Source: Viridothelium virens (Eukaryota; Ascomycota; Dothideomycetes; Trypetheliales; Trypetheliaceae). From it: DNA of 64,000 bases. Position numbers and translations under genes: made by a program. Location: positions 1 to 64,000 of the forward strand of contig ML991863.1 of NCBI GenBank assembly GCA_010094025.1, given 5' to 3'. The notes beneath the pieces were generated by a model. It was given only the letters and a program-made list of their open reading frames with translations, was not told where the DNA came from and made no database searches. This document shows, one piece after another, positions 1 through 11,715 of the stretch (its first letter is position 1; the number at the start of each line of letters is the position of its first letter).

Positions 1-1274
1 CCCCTGTATCTTCGGGATCTCATCCTTCTGCTTCCGAGAGTATTAGTCAGCTAAATGATCTAGAACTCTCTGATATAGCTAGGATAATATTGACAACATC
101 AGTCTTCAGCATCAGTCATGCACTTTCTGAAGTCGCTCTGAAGTGCATGTACTCAACTCACGAATTCGAACTCACACTGGACTGTCAGAATATCTTGGTG
201 CGGATGCGGACGATTGGGCAGACCAACAGATTCTTCAATTTGGAGCAAATTTCCCTCTGGCCAACATTAACAAGACCCGCAGGTTCTTCGTCCGAATCAG
301 AATTAATTGGTTTTTCGTGAAAGACGCTCCATATCAGCCAAAGATACATACCTACGAAAAGCGGCCGTCAAGCACGAAGATGATTCGATGGTAAACCGTT
401 TACTTTTCAATACCGCCGAACAATTACGATGTTCCGAATGTTGTTCCAATCCTAGTGCTCACCAATAAGCTAGGTAATGATTTATCAACTGCCGATGGTA
501 TGTCATTAGTGTTTAGCCAAGTCAGAATGGCGCTCACGTCGGGCGCCTTCAAAACATATCTAACCTCCGGCAACGAAAATGGTATGATAAGACTTTGACA
601 CGGATTCCAAAGGCGCCATTTTAGTTCACTTATTATAATTTATCTCACCTATACCGCTTCAGGCATGACCTTTTTCATTACGGCTTTAGCGTTGAAAGAT
701 ACGCTGGTGACCAAGAATTCGATTAGTGGGAATCAGTGAAGGGAATACTGAAAAAGTAATTCGCTGGATGTTTGGGAGACAGCAGTTCTGGACGTGGGGA
801 TTATTATCTTGTGCTGCAATTCATAACGTGTTTGCTGCCGGTCTGCACGTAGCGAGATTTACAATTGATGGTGACACAGAAAGATCACGCGGGCAGAAGA
901 AACATGAAGTAGGTGATAAGAAAAGTATAGAGTGTAGGAGCTTGGTAGCGGTGCCAAATTTAGGGAGCGAAAATGAGAGCAATGTGTCTCAACTGGTATA
1001 TCTAATGTGAATGAGGCTATCTAGAGTACAAAAGAACGTATGAGTGAGGGACTCTAGTAGTGTGAAATAGTCATTAATCTAAGCTCCCGTATAGTCATCT
1101 ATTCCTGTCTTTACACAGAGTCCAATTCGGCATTTGATTTTTTTACCATTGCCGTTTAAAGAAACACAAAGGCAATTGGAGAACCTACGAAGCGAAAGGG
1201 TAGCGGCGGCTTGCTGGTTTAAGAGGCGTGTGCAGCGACGTCATACTACAAAGATCTTACACACCTACTCATTA
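1..1274. other. No supported gene; AT-rich accessory DNA
   Basis: Only short overlapping open frames are present (for example 143-394 and 726-1010, plus strand). None has a recognisable domain, a convincing splice structure or a neighbour that would explain it. The first 400 bases have protein-like composition in two frames, which could be the tail of a decayed gene beginning outside the window, but I cannot assign it. Confidence 0.4.
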
Positions 1275-1920
1275 AATCCCACGAGACTCTAACGCGGCCT
1301 TCAGCGTCCTCTGAAAACCATGTACGTCCCCAAGACTAATTATCGTGTAATGGCCCCTTTCACCTCATGATACCTCACCTCATCCGTACTCAAATCCCTC
1401 CACTTGCTCAAATGTTTGTCTATCAAATCATCCATGGCTCTTACTGCGTCCATAAGTGGGATCGCACGGAAGACATCCATACTCTCCATTTCACCACTGG
1501 GCTTGTAGTCGACAGCGGAACCCTGGAGGGAAGAAGGCGAAAGTGGCCTAGTTGTCGAGTTTGCTCTTGTCGAGACCTAGATCGGAGAGTATTCGTGGTG
1601 GAGAGAGAACGAAGACGTGCTTGAGTACGGCAGAATGCGATTAGGATTGTAAGACGGGATGTATCTTGTGCGCGTATTCTTCGCGAAAGAATCCGAGGAA
1701 GGAGGGGAGGTGCACGAGACAGTGAGTCTAATCGAGAGCTCGCATGCGGTACTTGATGTGTGGCGGGAGGTTGAAGATGCCAAGGAAGCGGACATCGCTA
1801 CCGTTCTTATCGAGGGTCCTCGTGAGTTCGAAGGCGACCATGGATCCGAAGGAATAGTCGGCTATGGTGTAAGGACCTGTCGGCTGGACACCCTTGATCT
1901 TGTAGTAATAGCTTATCAAA
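1275..1920 (-). pseudogene. Relic of an NRPS-like thioesterase domain
   Basis: Read on the minus strand, 1919-1728 encodes [18 protein letters not shown], the nucleophile-elbow region of a type I thioesterase (G-x-S-x-G family; the first Gly is Asp here). Downstream minus-strand frames continue the family: a W-R-D-L-S-T-D-E-V-R-Y-H-E-V segment near 1400 and a G-H-Y-T-I-I-S stretch carrying the catalytic-His region, ending in L-K-A-A-L-E-S-R-G near 1290. The frame changes several times, so the domain is decayed. In the family this domain releases or cyclises products of NRPS-like or PKS enzymes. No adenylation or carrier domain lies nearby: the homology stops abruptly at 1920, next to a 26-bp repeat, as expected if an insertion or rearrangement removed the rest. 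Confidence 0.7.
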
Positions 1921-1922
1921 GT

Positions 1923-1948
1923 AGTAATCTATGTTCCGGTAAATCAGC
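1923..1948 (+). repeat. 26-bp direct repeat, copy 1
   Basis: The segment beginning AGTAATCTATG and containing TTCCGGTAAATC recurs at 8619-8644 in the same orientation with a single mismatch (A/G). It sits immediately beside the point where the thioesterase homology breaks off, so it may mark one edge of the 6.7-kb block that follows. Confidence 0.8.
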
Positions 1949-3203
1949 TACCGAAAATACGCTTTTAGGAAAATTACTAGACGGAAAATGCAAGCCTGGA
2001 ACGAAATGTCGGAATTTTCACCCCGAAGTGCCGTGGTTGAAAGTAGCAGGGGAGCCGAAAGCAAGGAAGGCGTCTGCAGCCGTTTCGGCGGGGAACGACA
2101 TGAGAGAGCTGCCGGAATTTGTAAAGGAGATATCCAAAGACGATGTCAGCGGGTTAGCGCAAGAGAGAGAAGCAAAATCGGGAGAGAGTAGTGGTTTAGG
2201 GTCAGAAGGCGCAGATGCCGCTGGCATCCCAGCAAGAAGCCTGTCCCCAACATTCGTCATGATATCAAGCGAGAAGCCTGCGGAAACCAAGAGACCTAAG
2301 GAAGACGACACCCTTGCACAATGCGAGGACTCAGCGGAAGACGAGGAGCTCACCGAGAACATGGAAAGCAAGCAGCTGGTGCAGTATATGGAGCCCACGA
2401 AGGACTCGGAGAGACGGCAGTCTGTGCAGAGCAACAAGTCCACCAAGGAATGCATGCCGACAAAGGATGACAAGATTCCGGAAGGCGACAAGATCCCGAA
2501 GGATGAGGAGAGCGCGGAAGACAGGACATTCTCGAATAACCCGCTGCAAGTCGCCACTCAGGCTCTCAGCGCCTTCGAAGGCTTCCAAGCCGTTTCTGAT
2601 GATATAGCTAAAGTTCTTTGACGGACAGATCTGTTGAAAGCTCAAGGACGAGACCTGGCAGAGGAATGCGGCAGCATGAGCTTATACATCGTTACGGACA
2701 ACAGCTTCGACTTTGTCAAAGCTGCCGAGCTGTATTACAACTATCTCCGAGCAGCAGGATACTTTCCCGATGGATCGCGATTCGACCGATGTGTTGCAAA
2801 GAGTGACTGCTGCTCCTGCTCCATCTGCCGATCTTGCATTAACGCCGGTTTGGATAGCCTGGAAAGTGGAACACTGCTCATCAAAGAATCCGATAGCTTG
2901 TGTTCGGCTGGCAAAAAGGACTTGCGCTCGATTCTGACAGGAAGAAAGAAGCTGAATTTCGTCTTAGCATCAAAATCTACCAGTTCCCCTCAGTCTTTGG
3001 GTGATCTCCTGCCCTTCGGGCTCCAGCAATTAAGCGTTCGATCTCGGACGGAAAATTCCGAAGAATTGTTCCAGCTTGTCAAAGCGGCCTTCCTAAAAAT
3101 CATCAGTGACAAGTTTAAGGGAGGCATGAAGTTCAAAGGTGGACCTAATGGCACGTACGTTCGTGTGGCTGTCCGGAAAATTATTGATGATCGCGATAAA
3201 TGA
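1949..3203 (+). pseudogene. CCCH zinc-finger protein relic
   Basis: The frame from about 1940 to 2621 begins with L-D-G-K-C-K-P-G-T-K-C-R-N-F-H, the second half of a CCCH zinc finger; the first Cys of the finger is missing, so the N-terminus was lost at the 1920 junction. A long Glu/Lys/Ser-rich disordered stretch follows. A second frame, about 2634-3203, carries an ordered segment (F-D-F-V-K-A-A-E-L-Y-Y-N-Y-L) with a Cys-rich C-C-S-C-S-I-C-R-S-C cluster and a C-terminal G-G-P-N-G-T-Y-V-R motif. The two frames belong together but are out of register near 2620. Possible role: an RNA-binding or regulatory protein, unproven. It may be the front part of the AAA+ gene that follows, or a separate gene. 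Confidence 0.5.
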
Positions 3204-3296
3204 TGTTGTAACAAACAACTGAATCGGAGGAAAGAACTCAATTGACCTATCTAGGTCGCCCGAGGTGCAGGCTGCTATATAGACCTCCCTATCTAG

Positions 3297-5590
3297 GTGA
3301 GGGCGAAGGAAAATGAACTAATAACTACAGAGCGTAAGGATCTACATGAAGGGATCCGAGCGCGCGTGAGATGTGGTAAACACCACCTCCGAGGCTATGT
3401 TGATTGTATCTACTTCATGAACAACATCAATAAAGGAGTTGAAGAAGCTGTCAACTCGGCATTGCGGATTATTCATGGTAGACAGATAGAGCGACTTCTT
3501 ACCAGCGCCAAAAGTAGTGGGCATAATAACACAGAGCCCCTGGACAACTTAGCCTTGACTGCTGACAATCTTATTGGCCCTGTACCCGATATTGCCAACT
3601 CTCAGATCAAAGAGTGGAATGAGTTGCAGGGTATAATTGGATTGGACTCTGTTAAATTGTCAATTCGTGCCCAAATAAATCACTTGCTTTTGAATTATTA
3701 TCAACAATTAAATAAACTGAAGCTATTACAAATTGGTCTTCTAATATTGTTTCTAGGACCTCCGGGGATAGGTAAGTAAAAATGCCTAAAGTTATTGTTA
3801 CTATGCCCTATTTCAGCTTTATCCTCTTCTAATTGGAACTATCTCTGGTCAGGAGCTGACTTGGGCTTAAGGAAAGACAACAGTTGCAAAGTTATATGGC
3901 AAGATTCTTGCCCACTTCGGAGTCCTATCACGTGGCAAGGTTATGGTTAAAAATTCCAGTGAATTCATCACTAAGTACGTCGGACAGTCTGCAAAAAGGA
4001 CAAGGAAGATCCTCCAAGAAGCACGAGGTAATATCCTAGTGATTAACAAAGCCTACATACTCCATCCTCAGCGCAATCATAACTGTCCATACCAACAAGA
4101 GATTATGGATACTATTATTAGTAAGGTGCAAAATAAGCCTGGGGAGGATATTTGTGTTATTATGTATGGGTATAAAAATAAAATGGAAGACTTCATCCGA
4201 GAAGCAAATCCTGGCCTACAATAACACTTTCCTATTGACAATGCCTTTATCTTTAAAGACTTTAACAAAGAGTAATTAGGTGACATCCTTAATCTCAAAA
4301 TACAACAGCGGGGCCTTACTGTATCAGAGGAGGCTCAAGCTGTAGCAATAAATATCCTCAAGCTTACAAAGCAGCGGCCGAACTTTGGCAACAGCAGCAA
4401 AGTCAACCACATTATTAATCAAGCCATTGTCAATTTTTAAGATCGGTTTGGCAAGTTGCTAAATAATATAAGGTTGGAGTACAGCAAAGAAAAATTAATC
4501 TCAGAAAACAACTTTGATCCAGATAATTTAAGAGTCCTACGTACTGAAGACAAATTTAACTATAAATTTCATAACCTTATTGGACTGGACTTACAGATTA
4601 ATACTTTCAAACATCTCACTCACAGAGTAAAAAATATAAAAAGGCATAATATGGATCCTAAGCCTTGTATCCCGTTCCATTTTGTTTTTAAAGGCCCTCC
4701 TAGTTGTGGAAAAACCACTTTAGCGAGAAATATTGGTACCATATTCTATCAAATGGGGCTACTTACCACAAGCAATGTTGTGGAAGCCTTAGTACAGGAT
4801 ATGGTCGAGACTACAGTGGCCAGACAGCCGCCAAAACTCAAAATCTAATAAACAGTGCTCACAGCAAAGTGCTGTTGATTGATAAGGCATATTATCTGAC
4901 GGGGAAGGAGCCAGCTGACCATCATCTGGCAGAGGCACAAGATGAGCTAGTCAACAATTTAACCAAAACACAATCCCTTGGCAAACTGGTCATTATCCTT
5001 GCTGGCTATAAGTCAGCAATCAATACCATACTGCAAATAAATCCAGGACTCTTAAGTTGATTCCGAACATACATACAGTTCACGGAATTGTCCAGCCATG
5101 CCTGCACCCGGCTCCTGAAAAGGAAAATTGAAAGAAGCGGAGCCACAGTAGCCCTCAGAGACAAGTCAGCTATTAAAAGGATGTTTGAAAGTCTGAAGTT
5201 AACTGATGGTTGGGGCAATGGCCGTGATGTAGAGTATCTAGCCATGGAGGTTGCTGGTCGTACATTCAAAGACATGGCCGACGATTCCCATCTAATAGTC
5301 GGAGATACTTTGATTTTAGAAATTATGCAGGATTGGTATATTCGACTTTGTGGATACGTCGACAAAGCAAGTCTACCAATAGATCCTAAACCGTTCGGAA
5401 AAGTCAACCAACAGAGTTTACTCAGACAAGAATCTCGTGGGAAAGCCAAGATATGGCCTGATGGCTCCACTCTCTTTCCTCTGCATCCACCAACAGACTC
5501 AAGATTTCTTGAATCAAAGTCAAGTGTACATACGGTGTCAAGTTCATCAGTAGACTCTAACAAAGTACATTTGTCGGAGTCAACTGCTTG
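3297..5590 (+). pseudogene. Tandem CbxX/CfqX-type AAA+ ATPase, decayed
   Basis: Two AAA+ modules lie in order. Module 1 has I-I-G-L-D-S-V-K and Walker A G-P-P-G-I-G-K (3753-3776), then a Walker B-like V-I-N-K-A-Y and I-M-Y-G-Y-K-N-K-M. Module 2 has L-I-G-L-D, Walker A G-P-P-S-C-G-K-T-T near 4700, L-L-I-D-K-A-Y and L-A-G-Y-K, followed by an AAA lid with G-N-G-R-D-V-E near 5220. Fungal homologues are large multi-module ATPases (often helicase-AAA fusions); the CbxX/CfqX family remodels protein complexes. Here the reading frame is broken into at least five pieces, and both Walker B glutamates are lysine, so ATP hydrolysis would be lost even where the frame is open. It is embedded in the block bounded by the 26-bp repeats. 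Confidence 0.7.
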
Positions 5591-5660
5591 AGTAGAAGCC
5601 GGCAGCCCCCGAGATTCTACTATAGTTTCACTTGAGCACGCGAAAGAGAATAAGCCAGGA

Positions 5661-6104
5661 TTGACAGATCTGACAGGAAAAGATGGCTGTTTCCATAAAG
5701 AGCCTGAATTAAAATCGACAGTGTTACCAGGAAATGAAGGTCCTGATATTGTTGGACAATCAGGCATAACTCCCAATCCCGAGGAGTCAAAGGGCTCGGA
5801 CTTAGATGCAGTAGATGATAGAAACGCCGAAGAAAGGATTTTTGATGATGGAGAGGACTTAATCTTTCATGAGTTAAGTTCATTCTTTCAAGGTGAAAAT
5901 TCAGAAGTGTCTCAAATAATCAAGCCGGTTATCGAAGAGTTGGTGAAAGAAATTGGATATGAACCCTATTGCCCGGAAGCGCAAATGAGTTTCCAGAAAG
6001 TCATAGGCCAAGAAATACAAAAGTGGATGATTAGTAAAATCAATTGTTCTTTGATCCAGGAATCTGGTAAAAAATCTAGCTCAAAGCATGGAGACATGTG
6101 CTAA
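5661..6104 (+). other. Acidic open frame, possible tail of the AAA+ relic
   Basis: A 147-codon frame with an acidic first half (D-D-G-E-D-L-I-F-H-E-L) and an amphipathic second half (Q-I-I-K-P-V-I-E-E-L-V-K-E-I). It has no known domain. It continues directly behind the AAA lid and precedes the HET-domain relic, so it may be a leftover exon of either. It could also be a chance open frame; composition favours once-coding DNA. Confidence 0.3.
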
Positions 6105-6289
6105 CAATGATATTAGGAAATTCACGCCATCTTCTCTCAGTAGCCATGGACAAGATCGTTACAGAGTTGCAGAAAGTTAAATCTGAATTACACAAGAGGC
6201 TCTCACAAGTGATTGGACCATTACTTCACCATATAAGACCAGCAGAGCTCATTTCGTCTCTTATCGAAGTCGACGGGCTTGAGCGCTCA

Positions 6290-8483
6290 GGTGAAGACTC
6301 CTATAATAAGCCTCGAATCCGTTTCGCTTTTCCGGCTACTTATTTGCTACAGAGGCAACCATTGATCTTGGGACCAAAAGACTATGATGTTACACCACAG
6401 TCGCGAAACTATGGTTAGATGAATGCATGAGACAACATCAAGGCTACTGCACTCCAAAGCCCAATAACTCTGAGCGAGGACCTAAGTGGTTACTTGACAT
6501 AAATGCTAGAAAGATTGTTCAAGCGACTGCTAAAATGAAGTATTTTGCTTTAAGCTACGTTTGGGGCCAAACTCATATATTTCGGAATACTAGCTCAAAT
6601 ATCCTTTCCCTTTAACAAGTTGGGGGATTCCAATATACCAACGTCCCGTATACGGTCCAAGACGCTATAAGGCATACCCAGACCTTCGGGTACCAGTACC
6701 TCTGGGTTGACAGCATTTGCATCGTTCAAGATGATAGTGAAGAAGTTTCTTCTCAACTAGATCAGATGTGCGATATCTACGGTGGAGCAGAGCTAACTCT
6801 TGTTGCTGCACAGGGAAAAGATGCTTCTCATGGAATGCACACTTTTTGGCCTCCCCCGACTCCCGCCGCAAAGCATTTATTTCCCTTGGATCTGAACAAA
6901 TTTATCACACCGGAAAACTTGAGGGGATTAGTCCCAAGTCGATTTCCGGAACAAGACTGTGAGGCCGAAGAGATTTGGCTGTCGGCCTTGCAGTGGGAAG
7001 AATTCACGTCCGAGACCACACCGGTCTACATTCCACCGTTGGTTGTAAAATCCCGCCTGATGCTGGACAAAGATTATCCGAAAAACGGAACACCGAAAAT
7101 CAAGGATATGTTCATTCCGGTGCATGAGGCTTCGAGGAAGGAGAATGAGGTAAAGTCAATGATCGATATTCTTGAGCAATTCATCAGCTTCCCTGCCGAG
7201 CTTGGGCCTGAAAGATTCCCGGATGTGGTTTCGAAAGGGAAAAAATGCTTTCCAACCCCAATTACAAACGTTAGAAACAGTTCTTGGTATCACCGAGGCT
7301 GGACGATGCAGGAGCGAATGTCGTCAAAACGACTCCTCATCTTCACACAACATAGCATGGCTTGGAATTGCTCATGTGCCCTAAAGGATCTATTCTTCGA
7401 TCTCCGGAAAACGAATCACTGGTATTCGGAATTGGATATCAGGAGCGCGGTTGTCCCACGGCACAAACAATGGGCCTGCCTTCATGACTACTCCAATGTT
7501 GTTGGCGAGTACAATCACTTGGATCTTACCTTTGATAGCGACATTATGAGAGCCTTTGCAGGAATGACTTCGTCATTTCAGCAAAATTTCCCCGGTGGAT
7601 TTCACTTTGGTCTGCCCGTGATTTTCTTCCATTGGTGTCTTCTCTGGCAACCACATCAGCCATTGCGCAAGAGAATTACTGGCTCAAACAATGCAAATAC
7701 TGCCTGGCCTTCCTGGTCTTGGGTATTATGGCACGGCGAGCTAGACTTTAATCTCTGGAATTCAACATACAACATTATTAGCAAATCTTGGAGCATAGAT
7801 ATGAGACTGAGGTATAAAAAATTCAGATTCAGACCGAGGACCAAAAAGAAATATATTAGAGTCTTCAACCAACTTATCAGGATCACAAAGGCATCTCAGG
7901 AGATTTGCCACCAACTCTGGAGAAAGACTGGAAGAGAACTCCAGCAGGCACCTTCAAACACAGGAGTGATATAGAAACCGAGTTCCTCTATCCGCTGCCC
8001 ATCCCAAGCGAGGTCCCTCACCTCACAACCAACCAGTCCCAAATTCTCAGGTTCAACGCCCAAAGCATCCGATTCTCCCTCAGCAAAATCCTAAGTCCAA
8101 GAAGACACTCATGCCTAACATTCCTTCTTGGAGATCACGAGTCCAATCTCGTTGGAATAGTTCGGCTAAATCATTCTCATGACGACTCCGAGGCCAGACA
8201 GCAATTTGAGCGTCGTACAGAGGAATTCATTGCCATTTCTCAAGGCTCAGTTCTTGTTAGTGCCTTGCACCTTGAGAAGCTTCCTTATAAAAGCACGACA
8301 TATCATTCCCCATTTGAAGAACTTTGCGAGCTTAATTGTGCACAGGACAAGACATATGAATTCTATAATGTGCTCATGGTGGAATGGCGAAATGGAATCG
8401 CGCATCGCAAGGCTCTTGGTCGCGTTTTGAAGAAGGCATGGGACGCCACGCCTAAAAGAGATGTTGAAGTGTTTCTAGGATAG
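6290..8483 (+). pseudogene. HET-domain (heterokaryon incompatibility) gene, broken
   Basis: The segment W-L-D-E-C-M-R-Q-H followed by C-T-P-K-P and Y-F-A-L-S-Y-V-W-G (near 6550), then Y-L-W-V-D-S-I-C-I-V-Q-D-D (near 6700-6740) and the S-W-Y-x-R-G-W-T-M-Q-E-R motif (near 7285) are the hallmarks of the fungal HET domain (PF06985), which triggers cell death in non-self recognition. A long C-terminal region with W-P-S-W-S-W and P-L-P-I-P-S-E continues to 8483, as in full-length family members. About three breaks interrupt the frame. Together with the NLR and HeLo genes it makes this window rich in allorecognition families. Confidence 0.75.
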
Positions 8484-8618
8484 CGTTCCTGTTTCACTAG
8501 TCTCTCTTTTCTAGTCTCTGACATGCTGACTTTTCAATCTTCTCTGTGGTACAGTGGGACTGTCTAGGGACTGTGCGTGATATGGAATGCATTAGGAGTA
8601 CAACAGTAATGAGATAAA

Positions 8619-8644
8619 AGTAATCTATGTTCCGGTAAATCGGC
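8619..8644 (+). repeat. 26-bp direct repeat, copy 2
   Basis: Same orientation as 1923-1948 with one mismatch. It lies about 135 bp after the end of the HET relic. Similarity fades after the repeat, with only a scattered AGGAAAAT match further downstream. Confidence 0.8.
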
Positions 8645-9170
8645 GACAGATTTTACCATTTCAGGAAAATGATTCCTGTTTGGGTTGACTTTTGTCCCCA
8701 TAGGGTAAGAGTACGTACCTTTTATCTTATCTGATCTTTCCTAATCTCATTATTTCTTCTCTTTTTAGTAATCACATAGCCGAAATAGGTAAGTTTTCAC
8801 TGGTTCTGCTCACATCGCTGCTTTTTCCCACTCCTCACAAACCAGCCGAAGATACAACTCCTTATGCCGACTTCCCGTTCTCACCACATCCAATCAAGTC
8901 CAGAAGCCTCGCACTCTTTGAAACTGTGGCGGAGATGACTCCCTCAGAGCTGTTCAATTCGGTATTACACCCCGATACTAGCATGATAGGATTAGGTAAA
9001 GGATCACATCTTCGACTTGATAATTTCGGAGGTCCCCCGTTTTCCATTATATCAATGGCGCTATCTACCTTCTCAATCCTTGGTCCTGTTGTTATATAAC
9101 ATTTATGGCCACACCGAACGATAGGAGATAAAGGCGACCGAAACTCACCAGGTCAATCTACCAATAAGCT
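8645..9170 (+). other. Probable upstream exons of the following gene
   Basis: Two strong intron signatures are visible: GTAAGAGTACG near 8705 with a pyrimidine tract and TTTTTAG near 8769, and a second donor GTAAGTTTT near 8790. A well-composed open frame runs from about 8840 to 9100 (A-L-F-E-T-V-A-E-M-T-P-S-E-L-F-N-S-V-L). It probably belongs to the 5' part of the gene at 9171-10099, but I could not fix the splice joins. Confidence 0.4.
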
Positions 9171-10099
9171 ATGAGACGTGTTCGTTTTGCTCCACCTCGG
9201 GGCGTACCCCCTGGCGCTATCTTCAGCGATTCCTGCTCCATACAAGACAGCATATGGAGGCAAGTCAATTTTGATCCATTTATGACAGTGTCATCTCTCG
9301 GTTGCTCTGGACGCTCAATGATATCGGGTGACAACTTTATTTATGAGGACCCGGCGCACCAAGTCCCTCACAGGAAGCGAGACTTTAATAAAGCTGATGC
9401 GATTGTCCATGATGGTGCTCGGATGATTACCAGTACCGTATTGTCCGACATGGATGCGCTAGGAACAGGACAGAATGCAACACCAACCATAATACCAACA
9501 TCGCTTGACTTGCCTGATACTATGTTTGTTCAGGATGAGGAAACTATCGCGGCAATGGATGCCGCCAGTATCGACTTCGCGTCTGAAGTGGATACGGAGT
9601 ACTACAATATGTCCAGCCTTGATGAATGGCTTACAAGCCGGGTTCCCAATATGAACCCCCGATTAGCCACTCAAGACGCTCTGCCTCCTCACTTAGGGGC
9701 TCAAATAATTGATATAGATGTGTCACAAATTGAGCTGGGTAAGTCTTGGGCTTGGTGTATAATATCTCCCTTCATAGCTAAGATGCGACAGAACAGGATA
9801 TACCTAAGATATCCACGAAAGTATCATCCCCTATAGAAGCCGATGACAGAGAGAGTTCTTCTGATGAGCTCAGCCTTGAAGCCGATGATAGAGAGAGTTC
9901 TCCCGATGAGCTCAGCCTTGAATCAACAGTTTCTCGGGAGCTCCCTCGGTGTCAGGCTGACACAATAGCCATCCGTCATGCTTTAGCAATGACACAGAGC
10001 CGCACCTCAAGATATTCACCTCCCAGCAACAGTCTAAAGAGAAGGAAGAGAGGAGTCCAGAGAAGAGTCCAGAGGAAGGCGGTATTCCATACTTCATAA
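9171..10099 (+). CDS. Unknown protein, Ser/Asp-rich, basic C-terminus
   Basis: Exon 9171-9738 is followed by a 53-nt intron (9739-9791; donor GTAAGT, branch GCTAAG, acceptor GACAG) and an exon ending at TAA 10097-10099. The joined protein reads I-E-L-E-Q-D-I-P across the junction and stays open. The second exon holds a 42-nt tandem duplication (9839-9880 and 9881-9922) encoding two near-identical E-A-D-D-R-E-S-S blocks, then a basic tail (K-R-R-K-R-G-V-Q-R-R) that could be a nuclear localisation signal. No known domain is recognised. The start at 9171 is the first ATG of the exon; earlier exons are likely. Confidence 0.6.
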
Positions 10100-10768
10100 A
10101 CAGCAGCTTCTCCTGGCTTTGGATGCAGGTGGCGATGGTGATTGTGCACCGCGAACACGGGGTTAGAGGGTAAAGGTTCTTGTTTTGTAGCTGGCCCGCT
10201 TGTATGGTGAAGCCAGCGACTAATTAGATCGTAGGCCACCTATTCTGACGTGGGATTGGAGGTGTAAAGTTTCGAAATACGCTCGGATGATCAGATGTTA
10301 ATGAGCTAGCAATGTGACGGAGGATCAGGTGATGTACTGGGACATTGTGAGAGGGTGTCTCACGGTGGAACAAGTAGTGTTAATTCTAGGAAGTGAAGGT
10401 AGATAAGTATGTGTGTGTCACGTGCTTCCCTAGCTTCTTCCCCCTAACAGACATAGACGAACAGGACGATACCAATAACGATGTGTGCAAAAGAACAGAC
10501 TTGCTGGGTAGAAAGTACGAACACTGAGGGTGGCTGAGTACAGCCGACAGTCATTCGAGGACGTATGGAAGGAGTGTATTTAGTTTTATTAAGAGTGTTT
10601 TAATGTTAATCGAGGCTAGATTCGGAGCTATGAGGACGTAGCTTCCTGACTTTGGCTTTGCTGGTTATAAATAGTTCGAAAGAAACCCCAATTGAACAAT
10701 AGAATAGAGACAATAATCCTTTAAAGGAAATATACTGATAAATTAAGAGAAAAGTAGACATTGTAAAA
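10100..10768. other. Intergenic, nothing recognised
   Basis: No open frame with coding character, RNA gene or repeat. It is AT-rich towards the 3' end of the minus-strand gene beginning at 11715. Confidence 0.5.
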
Positions 10769-11715
10769 CTATTCATTCTGAATTGCTAGGAAGGACTTTC
10801 TGAGATCTATAACACCATCTTGAACATAATCGTCCTGGAAAATCGTGTAAGGAAAAGCGTCAAAGGAGGACGAGGTTATAACTATGGCGTTCAAGTCTGA
10901 AGAGAACCGAGGATGAGAGCTGTCACCCCAGCTGTCTTGGCTGACTGTGGTATAATCTCCAGGTGAGTTGTCCATAGGTGATATTGGAGTTGTAATGGAA
11001 GAACTCTCGTTCTTTGTGCGTTCAGGGATAAGTGAGGGATACTCTGTAAAAGGTGGAGTGAAATTGTGAATTGAATCACCGAAGGTAAACGATCTGGATG
11101 AGTCTTTCTGCCATCCGGCTTGAATAGTTGTACTCTTAGATTCTGGAATTTCCTGAAATTGTCCCTGGACCAAGTCTTTGTGTAAATCCTGTAGGATTGG
11201 CCTTCCATTGTGTTCTAACTGCGCTGGTGAAAGCTCTGTCCTTAAGCCTAGCTCGGAACTCTTACTTTACGTATTAGCTAACAAGTTGGGTTTTGAGGTT
11301 GTATGTACTTACAGGTTGGAGATCTCGCGGAGACTTAATCCGATTAGAAGCTTTACTTCCTTGAATAAGATAGCCATTCTCACTAAAAAATTAGATATAG
11401 AAATAGGAAATCACATTGAGAGCCTTACGGAGTCTGTATCAAGCTGACTGGCCCGGGAGCACCTGTCCAAACCACAAAAGAAAATGGACCAGGCTGAGGC
11501 TGAGGATCCTTAACATGTTCATCTTCAGAGATGCCTCTCTTTGTGTGGTCAGAAAGGAAGCGAGGTGTAAATAAGCAATCCAGGTTCCTTTGACTGCAAA
11601 AACTGCAAGGCCGGCCAGCATTGGTAGGCTGACATCTGACTCTTCGATTTCTACAATTCTGACAAGCTATCCGTGCTCGAGAACCTTTTGAGCGGGATGA
11701 AACGGACTTCGGCAT
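10769..11715 (-). CDS. Small Zn(II)2Cys6 transcription factor
   Basis: The first exon (from ATG at 11715) encodes a basic N-terminus and the binuclear cluster A-C-Q-N-C-R-N-R-R-V-R-C with later C-S-F-C-S-Q-R-N-L-D-C, so all six cysteines are present (residues about 18-48). A donor GTAAGG follows T-P near 11430, then a short exon ending at GTAAGT near 11305, then a last exon giving an open frame to the stop at 10769 when spliced at AAG before S-S-E-L-G-L. The product, about 280 residues, is far shorter than usual members and lacks the fungal middle homology region; the Ser/Thr/Asp-rich C-terminus could be an activation region. It probably acts as a DNA-binding regulator in the nucleus; targets are unknown. 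Confidence 0.8.

Noticed and set aside
1275-1920. A secondary metabolite gene cluster
   Set aside because: Only one decayed domain is present, with no adenylation, ketosynthase or carrier domains or tailoring genes around it.
2018-2557. 179-codon minus-strand frame opposite the CCCH relic
   Set aside because: Low-complexity Ser-rich antisense of a Glu/Lys/Ser-rich coding stretch; no domain.
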